From: Brevundimonas sp. SGAir0440
Lineage (GTDB): Bacteria > Pseudomonadota > Alphaproteobacteria > Caulobacterales > Caulobacteraceae
Direction of reading: 5' to 3'
Length of the DNA stretch: 64,000 nucleotides
NCBI RefSeq assembly: GCF_005484585.1
Contig: NZ_CP039435.1
Coordinates: 1,550,001 to 1,614,000, forward strand
Shown here: positions 17,662 through 26,239 of the stretch, piece by piece
How positions within the stretch are numbered: position 1 is the first letter of the stretch
Layout of the letters: each line of letters opens with the position of its first letter
Program-made: the position numbers and the translations under genes
The notes under the pieces: generated by a model
The model's database searches: none
Told to the model about the DNA's origin: nothing
Seen by the model: only the letters and a program-made list of their open reading frames with translations

Positions 17662-19967
17662 TTCCGCTTGCCCTTCCTGACGCCCTTCAGGCCGCCGGAG
17701 GGTTTGGAGCCGTTGCGGGGCTTGGGGCCGCCTGGCCGGTTCTTGCCGCGCATCGGCGGACCGTCGCCGCCGCGTCCGCGCATTCCGTAGCGTGGAGCCG
17801 GGGCGTTGGGATCGCGGGGTTCGGGCTCGCTGAGCATTTCGAACACCAGGCCGCCGGTAACGGGCGTGGCTTCGCGCAGCTTGACCTCGACCATGCGGCC
17901 CAAGGTGAACCGTTTGCCGGTGCGTTCGCCGACCAGGGCGTGGGCGCGGTCGTCGTGGGTGAAGTATTCGCTGCCGAGCGTGGAGACGGGCACTAGGCCG
18001 TCCGCGCCCGTGTCCTCCAGACGAATGAACAGGCCGAACCGCGTCACGCCGGTGATCCGTCCGGCGAAGGTCGCACCGACGTGCTCTTCCAGATAGGCGG
18101 CGATATAGCGGTCCATTGCGTCACGCTCTGCGGCCATCGACCGGCGCTCGGTCATGGTCACGCCCTCGGCGATGGCCGGCAGTTCGGCGATTTCGCGATC
18201 GGTCAGCCCATCCTTGCCCAGGTTCAGCGCCCGGATCAGTCCGCGGTGGACGATCAGGTCGGAGTAGCGCCGGATCGGCGAGGTGAAGTGGGCGTAGCGG
18301 TCTAGGTTCAGGCCGAAGTGGCCGATGTTCTCCGGAGAGTAGATCGCCTGCATCTGGCTGCGCAGGACCACCTCGTTGACCACATCGGCGTGTTCAGTGT
18401 CGCGCGTTTCGTCCAGCAGCTTGTTGAACCGCTTGGTCGTGCCGGGCTCGCCCTTGTTCCAAGGCTTGCCGATGGTCGATAGGAAGTCAGCGAGGTTGAA
18501 GATCTTCTCCTGACTGGGCGCGTCGTGCATGCGATAGATCAGCGGCGTCTTCTTCTGCTCCAGCGTTTCGGCGGCGCAGACGTTGGCCTGGATCATCATC
18601 TCTTCGATCAGCCGGTGCGCCTCCAGCGAGGCGCGCTTTTCGATAGACGCGATGCCGCCATCCGGGGCCATGCGGATGCGGCGTTCGGCCGATTCGATCT
18701 GCAGCGGACTGCGCTTCAGCCGGCCTTTCAGCATGGCGTGATAGGCGTTCCACAGCGGATAGAGGATCGCGTCCATGATCGGGCCGGTCGTGTCGTCCGG
18801 TTGTCCATCAATGGCGGCCTGCGCCTGTTCGTAGCTGAGCTTGGCGTGCGACCGCATCAAACCGCGCACGAACCGATGTCCGGTCTTTCGGCCGTCCTTG
18901 TCGAAGACCATCCGCACGGCGAGACAGGCGCGGTTCTCGCCCTCCTTCAGGCTGCAGAGACCGTTCGACAGCACCTCCGGCAGCATCGGTTCGACGCGAT
19001 CGGGGAAATAGGTCGAGTTGCCCTTGTCGCGCGCCTCGCGGTCCAGCGGGCTTCCGGGGCGGACGTAGGCGGCGACATCGGCGATGGCGACCCAGACGAT
19101 CCAGCCGCCTTCATTCTTCGGATCCTCGTCGCGCGCCGCATAGACGGCGTCGTCGTGGTCGCGCGCATCGGCGGGGTCGATGGTGATGAAGGGAACCTCG
19201 CGCAGGTCCTCGCGGCCCTTCAGCGTCGGCAGGGCCTGATCTTCGGCCTCGCGTTCGACCGCTTCGGAAAAGCCGGTTGGTACGCCGTGGGCATGGATGG
19301 CGATCAGGGAGGCGGCGCGGGGATCATCCTCCTTGCCGATGTGCTCCAGGATCTTGCCGCGCTTGGGACCATAGCGGTGGTCGCCTTTCTCAATGGCGGC
19401 CAGAACCAGGTCGCCGTCACGCAGGTCGCCGGACTGGGCCTGGGGCACCAGCAGCACGTCCTTGGACCGGCGGTCGACCGGCTCGACGCGGGTCTCACGC
19501 GCCGACTTGCGGATGACGCCCAGGACGCGGTTGGTCCCCACGTCCAGCTTCTTGATCAGCCGGGCTTCCCAACCCTCCGCGCCGCGCTGGAACTTCACCA
19601 GCACGCGATCGCTCAGGCCAGGGGCGGCCTTGGACTTGTCGGGCATCAGAATGGCGCGCGGCGCGTCGGGACTGGCCTCGACCAGGCGCACATACAGTTC
19701 GCCGTCGCCGTCGCGCTCGATCACATCGGCGACGCCGACGGGGGGCAGGGCGCCGGCTTCGGAAAAGCCCTTGCGACCGCGTTTGCCCAGTCGCCCTTCG
19801 GCTTCCAGTTCGCGGATCATTTCGCGCAGGGCCCGGCGGTCGCCGCCCTTCAGACCGAAATGGCGCGCGATGTCGGTCTTCTCGGCCGATCCGGCCTCGC
19901 GCAGGAAGGCGACGAGGGTGTCTTTGTCGGGGAGACCGGCGGGCGGCCTCTTGGATGATTTGGTCAT
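17658..19967 (-). CDS. rnr: Ribonuclease R
   Basis: This 769-residue 3'-5' exoribonuclease has an N-terminal winged-helix part (1-70), cold-shock domains, and an RNB catalytic domain whose TIDPADARDHDDAV (263-276) holds the four metal-binding aspartates. HFTSPIRRYSDLIVHRGL follows near residue 580, then an S1 domain (about 640-715). The C-terminus is a long Gly/Lys/Arg/Pro-rich tail (about 735-769). The enzyme degrades structured RNA, including rRNA and mRNA, and takes part in tmRNA-linked turnover. It is first in a cluster with the Nudix and DUF5990 genes. Confidence 0.95.
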   Translation of the reverse strand: MTKSSKRPPAGLPDKDTLVAFLREAGSAEKTDIARHFGLKGGDRRALREMIRELEAEGRLGKRGRKGFSEAGALPPVGVADVIERDGDGELYVRLVEASPDAPRAILMPDKSKAAPGLSDRVLVKFQRGAEGWEARLIKKLDVGTNRVLGVIRKSARETRVEPVDRRSKDVLLVPQAQSGDLRDGDLVLAAIEKGDHRYGPKRGKILEHIGKEDDPRAASLIAIHAHGVPTGFSEAVEREAEDQALPTLKGREDLREVPFITIDPADARDHDDAVYAARDEDPKNEGGWIVWVAIADVAAYVRPGSPLDREARDKGNSTYFPDRVEPMLPEVLSNGLCSLKEGENRACLAVRMVFDKDGRKTGHRFVRGLMRSHAKLSYEQAQAAIDGQPDDTTGPIMDAILYPLWNAYHAMLKGRLKRSPLQIESAERRIRMAPDGGIASIEKRASLEAHRLIEEMMIQANVCAAETLEQKKTPLIYRMHDAPSQEKIFNLADFLSTIGKPWNKGEPGTTKRFNKLLDETRDTEHADVVNEVVLRSQMQAIYSPENIGHFGLNLDRYAHFTSPIRRYSDLIVHRGLIRALNLGKDGLTDREIAELPAIAEGVTMTERRSMAAERDAMDRYIAAYLEEHVGATFAGRITGVTRFGLFIRLEDTGADGLVPVSTLGSEYFTHDDRAHALVGERTGKRFTLGRMVEVKLREATPVTGGLVFEMLSEPEPRDPNAPAPRYGMRGRGGDGPPMRGKNRPGGPKPRNGSKPSGGLKGVRKGKRK

Positions 19968-20013
19968 TATGTCTTTCGTAGCGCGGAACCGCGCCCTTGA
20001 GTAAATCTTGAGG

Positions 20014-20037
20014 GGTCAAATCTTGCGTGAGTTGACC
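20014..20037. promoter_or_regulatory. Inverted repeat in the leader of the CBS-CGL operon
   Basis: GGTCAA and TTGACC are separated by 12 bases, about 49 bases before the start of the cystathionine beta-synthase gene. It could be a regulator site or an RNA hairpin. It does not fit the SAM-II riboswitch consensus I know. Function is unproven. Confidence 0.3.
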
Positions 20038-20085
20038 ATGTGAAGGCGGGGCTTCAGCTTCCGCCCGCCCCGAATGGAGTTTTCG

Positions 20086-21486
20086 ATGTCCCTGACCGCC
20101 CCCGCCCTGAGCGCGACTGTCTCGTCGCCGCTGGATCTGATCGGCAAGACGCCGATGGTGGAGGTGACGAAGATCGACACCGGCCCGTGCCGCCTGCTGC
20201 TGAAGCTGGAGTCCCAGAACCCCGGCGGTTCGATCAAGGACCGGATCGCCATCTCGATGCTGGACGCCGCCGAGCGCGAAGGCTTCCTGAAGGAGGGCGG
20301 CACCATCGTGGAGGCGACGGCGGGCAATACGGGCCTTGCGTTGACGCTGGTCGGTCGGGCCCGAGGATATAAGGTGCTTCTGGTCATCCCGGACAAGATG
20401 TCCAAGGAAAAGATCCAGCATCTCAGGGCGATGGGCGCCGATGTTCGTCTGACGCGTTCGGACGTGCCCCATGGTCACCCGGAATACTACACCGACATGG
20501 CCGAGCGTCTGGCCCAGGGCATTCCCGGCGGCTTCTACGTCAACCAATTCGCCAACGCCGCCAACGCCGAGGCCCATGTGAAGACGACGGGTCCGGAAAT
20601 CTGGGAGCAGACGGGCGGCGACATCGACGCCTTCGTCGCCGGTATCGGCTCGGGCGGCACAATCACCGGCACGGCGCAGTTTCTGAAGAGCGTGGGCTCG
20701 AAGGCCCAGATCATCCTGGCCGATCCGGTCGGATCGACCCTGGCCGGCATCGTCAACGACGGCGTGCCGGGACCGGAAGGCAGCTACACCGTGGAGGGAA
20801 TCGGTCAGAACTTCGTGCCCGACACAGCGGACATGAGCCTGATCGACAAGGCCTATTCGATCCCCGACGCCGAGGCGATCGCCACGGCGCGCGAACTGCT
20901 GCTGAAGGAAGGCATCCTGGCCGGCTCGTCGTCCGGCACCCTGATCGCCTCGGCGCTGCGCTGGTGCCGCGAGCAGACGGAAGCGAAGACCTGCGTCACC
21001 TTCGTCTGCGACACCGGGGCCAAATATCTGTCCAAGGTCTATAACGACGCCTGGCTGGCCGATCAGGGCCTGGGCGAGCGGGAAATCCACGGCGACCTGT
21101 CGGACCTGATCAACCGCAAATACGAGAAGGGCGACGTCGTGGTCGCCGGGCCGGGCGACACCCTGGACACCGCCTTCAAGCGGATGAAGGGCGCCGACGT
21201 ATCGCAACTGCCGGTCATCGAAGACGGCCGGCTGGTCGGGATCCTGGACGAAAGCGACCTGATCCGCATCATGAACACCGACGAGATCACGCGGAAGGAA
21301 CGGTTCGCCAAGCCGGTGGCCTCGGCCATGACGCGCGATCTGGACACGCTTCAGGTCAATGAGCCTCTGGACGCGCTGATCCCCGTCTTCGATCGCGACC
21401 GCGTGGCCATCGTGCTGGACGGCGAGCAGTTCGTAGGCCTGATCACCCGCACCGATCTGATCAACCACCTCAGCCTGAACCGGTAA
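20086..21486 (+). CDS. Cystathionine beta-synthase with C-terminal CBS domains
   Basis: The 466-residue PLP enzyme has its Schiff-base lysine in NPGGSIKDR (Lys51 from this start), the EATAGNTGLAL loop and GIGSGGTITG. Two CBS domains follow (about 340-460). It condenses serine and homocysteine to cystathionine, the first step of reverse transsulfuration. Cysteine synthase activity is a possible side reaction. GGAG at 20077 at proper spacing favours the ATG at 20086 over the one at 20074. The cystathionine gamma-lyase gene begins 4 bases after the stop, so the two are an operon. The CBS domains suggest control by an adenosyl ligand such as SAM. Confidence 0.9.
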   Translation: MSLTAPALSATVSSPLDLIGKTPMVEVTKIDTGPCRLLLKLESQNPGGSIKDRIAISMLDAAEREGFLKEGGTIVEATAGNTGLALTLVGRARGYKVLLVIPDKMSKEKIQHLRAMGADVRLTRSDVPHGHPEYYTDMAERLAQGIPGGFYVNQFANAANAEAHVKTTGPEIWEQTGGDIDAFVAGIGSGGTITGTAQFLKSVGSKAQIILADPVGSTLAGIVNDGVPGPEGSYTVEGIGQNFVPDTADMSLIDKAYSIPDAEAIATARELLLKEGILAGSSSGTLIASALRWCREQTEAKTCVTFVCDTGAKYLSKVYNDAWLADQGLGEREIHGDLSDLINRKYEKGDVVVAGPGDTLDTAFKRMKGADVSQLPVIEDGRLVGILDESDLIRIMNTDEITRKERFAKPVASAMTRDLDTLQVNEPLDALIPVFDRDRVAIVLDGEQFVGLITRTDLINHLSLNR

Positions 21487-21490
21487 GTCC

Positions 21491-22654
21491 ATGAGCGACA
21501 AGAAGAACAGCCAAGGCTTTTCGACCCGCGCCATCCATGCCGGCCAACATCCCGACCCGACGACGGGTGCAGTGATGACTCCGATCTACGCCACCTCGAC
21601 CTACGCCCAGGAAAGCCCGGGCGTGAACAAGGGTTATGAGTATGCGCGGGGCAAGAACCCGACGCGCGAGGCGTTTGAGGCCTGTATCGCGGACCTGGAG
21701 GGCGGCACGCACGGGTTCGGCTTCGGCTCGGGCATGGCGGCGACTTCGACGGCGCTGGAGTTGCTGGATGCGGGCGATCACATCGTCACCGGCGACGACC
21801 TGTACGGCGGCTCGTGGCGGCTGTTCGAGCGGGTGCGCAGGCGGACCATGGGGCTGGACTTCGCCTATGTGGACCTGAGCGACATCGCGGCGGTCGAGGC
21901 GGCGATCACCCCGATGACCAAGATGCTGTGGGTCGAGACGCCCACCAATCCCCTGATGAAGCTGGCCGATATCGCCGCCCTGTCGAAGGTGGCCAGGGCG
22001 CATGGGTTGCTGCTGGTCGTGGACAACACCTTCGCCACCCCGTTCTGCCAGCAGCCGCTGAGCCTGGGGGCGGACGTGGTGATGCACTCGGCGACGAAAT
22101 ACCTGAACGGCCATTCGGACATCATCGGCGGGGTGCTGGTGACGGGCGACGCCGAACTGGCCCCTCGGATCAAGTTCCTGCAGAACTCGGTCGGCGGGAT
22201 CATGGGGCCGTTCGACGCCTTCCTGGCCAACCGGGGCTTGAAGACCCTGGCGCTGCGGATGAAGGCGCACTGCGAGAATGCGCTGACCATCGCGCGCTGG
22301 CTCGAGACGCGCGCGGGGATCGCCAAGGTGATCTATCCCGGCCTGATCGCCCACCCGCAGCATGAGTTGGCGGCGCGCCAGATGCACGGCGGCTTCGGCG
22401 GGATGGTGACGGTGATCCTGGAGGGCGATCTGGAGCGCACCAAGCGCGTCCTTGAGCGGGTTCAGGTCTTCACCCTGGCCGAGTCGCTGGGCGGGGTGGA
22501 AAGCCTGGTGAACCACCCGGCGATCATGACCCACGCCAGCGTGCCCAAGGAAGTGCGCGAGGCGGGCGGCGTGACCGACAACCTGATCCGGCTGTCGGTC
22601 GGGGTCGAGAACGTCGAGGACCTGATCGCGGATCTGGATCAGGCCTTGGGCTGA
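21491..22654 (+). CDS. Cystathionine gamma-lyase/gamma-synthase family PLP enzyme
   Basis: The 387-residue protein belongs to the Cys/Met metabolism PLP family. It shows YARGKNPTRE (51-60), FGSGMAA, the ETPTNP loop, VVDNTFATPF, and SATKYLNGHSD with the PLP lysine Lys203. The C-terminal SLGGVESL and VTDNLIRLSVGVEN are typical. Following a cystathionine beta-synthase in the same operon, it most likely splits cystathionine to cysteine, 2-oxobutyrate and ammonia. Sequence alone cannot exclude gamma-synthase activity. Confidence 0.88.
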   Translation: MSDKKNSQGFSTRAIHAGQHPDPTTGAVMTPIYATSTYAQESPGVNKGYEYARGKNPTREAFEACIADLEGGTHGFGFGSGMAATSTALELLDAGDHIVTGDDLYGGSWRLFERVRRRTMGLDFAYVDLSDIAAVEAAITPMTKMLWVETPTNPLMKLADIAALSKVARAHGLLLVVDNTFATPFCQQPLSLGADVVMHSATKYLNGHSDIIGGVLVTGDAELAPRIKFLQNSVGGIMGPFDAFLANRGLKTLALRMKAHCENALTIARWLETRAGIAKVIYPGLIAHPQHELAARQMHGGFGGMVTVILEGDLERTKRVLERVQVFTLAESLGGVESLVNHPAIMTHASVPKEVREAGGVTDNLIRLSVGVENVEDLIADLDQALG

Positions 22655-22661
22655 CCCCCGA

Positions 22662-23363
22662 TCAGAAGGCGTAGGCGACCTTGGCGACCAGGGCGTCCTC
22701 ATACTGCTCGCCGAAGGTGTGGGCGTCGGTGTCGTAGTAGCGCAGGTCCAGGTCCAGGGCGTCGGTGAGGGCGTAGGTCACGCCGGCGTTCCAGCCGGTG
22801 TAATCGGGCGCGCCGTTCTGTTCGCGACGACCGACGGCGACCGTGCCGTTCAGCTGGGGCGTGAAGTCCCAGCCCAGGCGGCCCTCGATCCAGGTGAAGC
22901 TGTCGGTCGAGCCGGCGGCGTCGGGCGAATACTGGACCTGCAGTCGCGCGCTGGCCGGGCCGATCGAGCGGCTGGCGTTGCCGGTGATCTCCCAGGCGTC
23001 CTGATCATAGCCGGCCTCGGCGTCGAGGCGGTTCTTGTAGGCGACGTTGAAGTCGAACCGATAGCCGAAGGCCTCGGGTTGATAGCCGACCACGAACTCG
23101 GCCTCGATGTTGGAGCCGCCGGCCTGGATCGTCTGGAAGCCGGGGCCGACGTAGAACAGGCCGTCAGTGCTTTCCCAGGTCGCCGAGCCGAAGGCGTAGC
23201 CGTCGTTGCCGGACTTCGACGCATCCTTGGAGCGGTTGTCCGTGCCCGCGCCCAGTTCGAAGGACCAGGCGTCGCGCACGGCCGGCGCCGACTGGGCGGC
23301 GGCCGGCAGGGCGACGGCGAGCGCGGAAACGGACAGGGCGGCGAGGATGGTCGTGCGGATCAT
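22662..23363 (-). CDS. TorF family putative outer-membrane porin
   Basis: This 233-residue protein has a signal peptide (cleavage after AAAQ, near residue 24) and alternating beta-strand sequence. It ends in an aromatic residue (VAKVAYAF), as outer-membrane barrels do. The blocks FELGAGTDNRSKDASKSGND, GLFYVGPGFQTIQAGGSNIE and DYTGWNAGVTYALTDALDLD match the Gcw_chp/TorF family of Caulobacterales. Transported substrate is unknown. GGAG before ATG 23363 sets the start. It converges on the CBS-CGL operon with an 8-base gap. Confidence 0.82.
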   Translation of the reverse strand: MIRTTILAALSVSALAVALPAAAQSAPAVRDAWSFELGAGTDNRSKDASKSGNDGYAFGSATWESTDGLFYVGPGFQTIQAGGSNIEAEFVVGYQPEAFGYRFDFNVAYKNRLDAEAGYDQDAWEITGNASRSIGPASARLQVQYSPDAAGSTDSFTWIEGRLGWDFTPQLNGTVAVGRREQNGAPDYTGWNAGVTYALTDALDLDLRYYDTDAHTFGEQYEDALVAKVAYAF

Positions 23364-23401
23364 GGGGGCTCCAACGCGCGAGGTGCGGATTGGCGCCGCC
23401 T

Positions 23402-24334
23402 TTAGCGTGCTCCGGCCTTGATGGCGAATTCCTCCGTGGCCTGAGCGAACTCTTGTCGCAGGCGCGCGACCAGTTCGGCGGTAGGCAGGACGTCGTGGAT
23501 GGCGCCTGCGCCCTGGCCGGCGGACCAGACGGTCTTCCAAGCCTTGGCCTCGTCGCCCATGTCTAGCTTGTGTTCGGGCAGGGTCTTCGGATCGATGCCG
23601 TTTTCGATCAGCGACTTGCTCATGAAGTTGGCCGGAATGCCGGACACGGCAGGCGTATGGACGATGTCGGTCGCGCCGCTGTCGATGACCATCTGCTTGT
23701 AGGCGTCGGCGGCCATGGCCTCGGTCGTGTTGATGAAGCGGGTGCCCATATATGCGAAGTCGGCGCCCAGCATCATGGCCGCCGCCACATCCTGACCCGT
23801 CGAGAGCGCGCCCGACAGGATGATGGTGCCCTTGAAGAAGCTGCGAACCTCATTGACCAGGGCGAAGGGGTTGATGATGCCCGCATGGCCGCCCGCACCG
23901 TTGGCGACCAGGATCAGACCGTCGACGCCCGCCTCGGCCGCCTTTCGCGCATGACGAATGTTGGCGATGTCGTGGAAGACCTGACCGCCGTAGCCGTGGA
24001 CCGCGTCGACCACGTCGCGCACGGCCCCCAGGGAGGTGATGATCAGCGGCACCTTCTCTTCGACCGACACCATCATGTCGGCCATCAGCCGGGGGTTGGT
24101 CGGGTGGACGATGTGATTGACGCCGAAAGCCGCGGCCTCGGGCTTCAGCCGGCCCTTGATCTCATGAATCCAGTCGCGATAGCCCTCGGTCGTGCGCTGG
24201 TTCAGCGACGGGAAGGTGCCGATCACGCCCGCATTGCAGGCCTCGACCACCAGATCCGGTCCGGACACCAGAAACATCGGCGCCGAAATGATCGGCAGGA
24301 TCAGACCTTTTTGCAGCGAAGCGGGGATGGCCAC
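23402..24334 (-). CDS. Nitronate monooxygenase family flavoprotein
   Basis: The 310-residue protein is an FMN-binding TIM barrel of the 2-nitropropane dioxygenase/nitronate monooxygenase family. Markers are PIISAPMFLVSGPDLVVEA at the start, GGQVFHDIANIRHARKAAEA, VDGLILVANGAGGHAG (the flavin phosphate site) and LGADFAYMGTRFINTTEA. The family oxidises nitronates; some members reduce enoyl compounds or quinones. The nearby nitroreductase shares no operon with it. It faces the queF gene across a 465-base intergenic stretch that holds a palindromic repeat. Confidence 0.86.
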   Translation of the reverse strand: MAIPASLQKGLILPIISAPMFLVSGPDLVVEACNAGVIGTFPSLNQRTTEGYRDWIHEIKGRLKPEAAAFGVNHIVHPTNPRLMADMMVSVEEKVPLIITSLGAVRDVVDAVHGYGGQVFHDIANIRHARKAAEAGVDGLILVANGAGGHAGIINPFALVNEVRSFFKGTIILSGALSTGQDVAAAMMLGADFAYMGTRFINTTEAMAADAYKQMVIDSGATDIVHTPAVSGIPANFMSKSLIENGIDPKTLPEHKLDMGDEAKAWKTVWSAGQGAGAIHDVLPTAELVARLRQEFAQATEEFAIKAGAR

Positions 24335-24609
24335 GGGCGTCTCCTTTGGTTTTCTTTCGCTACGCTTAGCGGGCTGTCGCCGGGGAAGGCAATCGCGGGG
24401 ATTTCAGACGGTGGCGCGAAAAAATGAGTCTAATTCGTCTAATCTCGGGTCGGAGGCGGAGTGAAAGCGGGAAGGCGGCGACGGCGGGTAAAAACCGGCC
24501 ATCATACGACGGTTCGGACGTAGGGTCGGTCGATTGACGCTGCCCGACGCGAAGGCGTTGAAAGCTTGGGGGAAGCCGTCCGGGATTAGGATGGCTGGCT
24601 GATCGTCTT

Positions 24610-24754
24610 CCTTCTCCCGTTGGGAGAAGGTGGCCCGGAGGGCCGGATGAGGGTCGGTCGGTTGGCCAGATCGCGCCATCCGACCTTCATCCTTTCGCGC
24701 AATGACGCCGGCTGACGCCGCCGTGCGCTCAAGCCCTCTCCCAATGGGAGAGGG
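24610..24754. repeat. Composite palindromic intergenic repeat (hairpin-forming)
   Basis: The element is bounded by two short palindromes, CCTTCTCCCGTTGGGAGAAGG (here split at 24610-24630) and a similar one at 24734-24754. Between them, 24645-24657 and 24680-24692 are inverted copies with 12 of 13 positions matching, and GGCCCGGAGGGCC lies at 24633-24645. The whole can fold as one long imperfect hairpin. It resembles the GGGAGAAGGTGGC-type repeats common in proteobacterial genomes. The rest of the 24335-24799 gap shows no gene that I can support. Confidence 0.72.
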
Positions 24755-24799
24755 AAGTGCAGCGGGGGGAGGATTTTCATCTGAGCGGCAAGCGCCTAA

Positions 24800-25270
24800 A
24801 TGCCCGGCATGACCCACTATACCGACAACCTCAGCCAGCTCGGCGCCCAGACCGCTGCTCCGACCAGTCCCGAGACGGCGGTGCTGGAGCGGGTGCCGAA
24901 CCCGCATGCGGACACCCTGTATCTGGCCCGGTTCACGGCGCCGGAGTTCACCAGCCTGTGCCCGGTGACGGGCCAGCCGGACTTCGCCCACATCGTCATC
25001 GACTATGCGCCGGGCGACTGGCTGGTCGAGTCCAAGAGCCTGAAGCTGTATCTGACCAGTTTCCGCAATCACGGCGCCTTCCACGAGGACTGCACCGTCG
25101 CCATCGGCCGCAAGCTGGCCGACCTGCTTGAACCCAAATGGCTGAGGATCGGCGGGTACTGGTATCCGCGCGGCGGCATCCCGATCGACGTCTTCTGGCA
25201 GACCGGCGCGCCGCCCGAGGGGCTGTGGCTGCCGGACCAGGGCGTGCCCACCTATCGCGGGCGGGGATAG
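24800..25270 (+). CDS. queF: NADPH-dependent 7-cyano-7-deazaguanine reductase (preQ0 reductase)
   Basis: This 156-residue protein is the short, unimodular QueF type. [14 protein letters not shown] (50-63) holds the catalytic Cys54 that forms a thioimide with preQ0, with Asp61 next to it. [18 protein letters not shown] (74-91) is the NADPH-side QueF motif, and FHEDC contains the substrate-binding Glu. It reduces preQ0 to preQ1 in queuosine synthesis for tRNA modification. A second ATG at 24809 is an equally possible start. No other queuosine gene is in the window. Confidence 0.94.
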   Translation: MPGMTHYTDNLSQLGAQTAAPTSPETAVLERVPNPHADTLYLARFTAPEFTSLCPVTGQPDFAHIVIDYAPGDWLVESKSLKLYLTSFRNHGAFHEDCTVAIGRKLADLLEPKWLRIGGYWYPRGGIPIDVFWQTGAPPEGLWLPDQGVPTYRGRG

Positions 25271-25313
25271 TCAGAGGTCGCGCGGCCGCCGTTCAGCGGC
25301 GGGCTTGTCGCGA

Positions 25314-26081
25314 TCAGGCGCTTAGGGCCACAGGCGCAGCCTGGTCAGGCCAGGCGACAGGCGACAAGGCTTCCAGCGCTGGCTTCGCCAGCAGATAGCC
25401 CTGCATCAGATCGACGCCGAGATCGCGCAGGAAATCATGTTCGGCCAGGGTTTCGATGCCTTCGCAGACGGGCTGGATGCCCAGGTCCCGAAGCATGTTC
25501 AGCGTGTTGCGCACGATGGTGCGCTTGACCGGGTTGGTGTCGATGTCGCGCACCAGGGCCATGTCCAGTTTGACGATGTCGGGCTGGAACAGGCTGAGCA
25601 GGCCCAGACCTGCATAGCCAGCGCCGAAGTCGTCGATGGCGGTCTTGAAACCCATGGCGCGATAGGATCGCAGGATGTTGAGGATGTGGTCGGTGTCCAT
25701 CACCTCGCTCTCGGTGAACTCGAAGATGATCCGATCCACCGGGAAGTTGGTGCGCATCGCCGCCGCCAGGGTGGCGCGGATGCAGGCGCGCGGCTCATAG
25801 ACGGCGTTGGGCAGGAAGTTGATCGACAGGCTGGCGCCGCCCGCCGTCATATCCAGACCGGCGGCGAGATCGATGGCGGTCGTGCGGCACAGCTGATCGA
25901 AGGCGTAGCGGTTGTCGTGGGAAATATGCGACAGAACCTGACCCGCGCCCCGGCCGTCCTTGCCCCGCACCAGGGCCTCGTAGGCGAAGACCGTCTGGGT
26001 CGTCACATCGACGATCGGCTGGAACGCCATGGTGATCGGCAGATCGAAACCCGCCCCATCCTTACAGCCTGCGCAAGACAT
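25314..26081 (-). CDS. EAL-domain c-di-GMP phosphodiesterase with N-terminal CxxC segment
   Basis: The 255-residue protein is a single EAL domain. It has E35-A-L, the metal ligands in SINFLPNAVY and FEFTESEVMD, the DDFGAGYAGLGLL loop-6 region, the catalytic Lys in DIVKLDMALV, and CEGIETLAEHDFL. All residues needed for cleaving c-di-GMP to pGpG appear present. Before the domain is only MSCAGCKDGAGF; the Cys pair could bind metal or act as a redox switch. No membrane or sensor domain is seen. It may oppose PleD, encoded about 10 kb away, but no direct link is shown. Confidence 0.9.
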   Translation of the reverse strand: MSCAGCKDGAGFDLPITMAFQPIVDVTTQTVFAYEALVRGKDGRGAGQVLSHISHDNRYAFDQLCRTTAIDLAAGLDMTAGGASLSINFLPNAVYEPRACIRATLAAAMRTNFPVDRIIFEFTESEVMDTDHILNILRSYRAMGFKTAIDDFGAGYAGLGLLSLFQPDIVKLDMALVRDIDTNPVKRTIVRNTLNMLRDLGIQPVCEGIETLAEHDFLRDLGVDLMQGYLLAKPALEALSPVAWPDQAAPVALSA

Positions 26082-26239
26082 AAGCTTCTCCTACTGGCCG
26101 GCAAGTCTAAGGCGGCAGGCGTTAAAGACTGATGTCGAACAGGAAATTCGCTCTCGGGTTCCTTTAGTGCGGTTGAAACTCCGCAGCGCGGGAACGGTCC
26201 GCTCTTGAAGTTTTTCGCTGCGCCGTCACGGGTAATGCG

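Noticed and set aside
19968..20085. A possible SAM-II or other SAM-type riboswitch before the CBS gene
   Set aside because: Hairpins are present, but the conserved SAM-II bases and pseudoknot layout I know are not seen.
19495..21534. A 679-residue minus-strand frame opposite cystathionine beta-synthase
   Set aside because: It overlaps two well-supported genes (rnr in another frame, CBS on the other strand) and has no recognisable domain.
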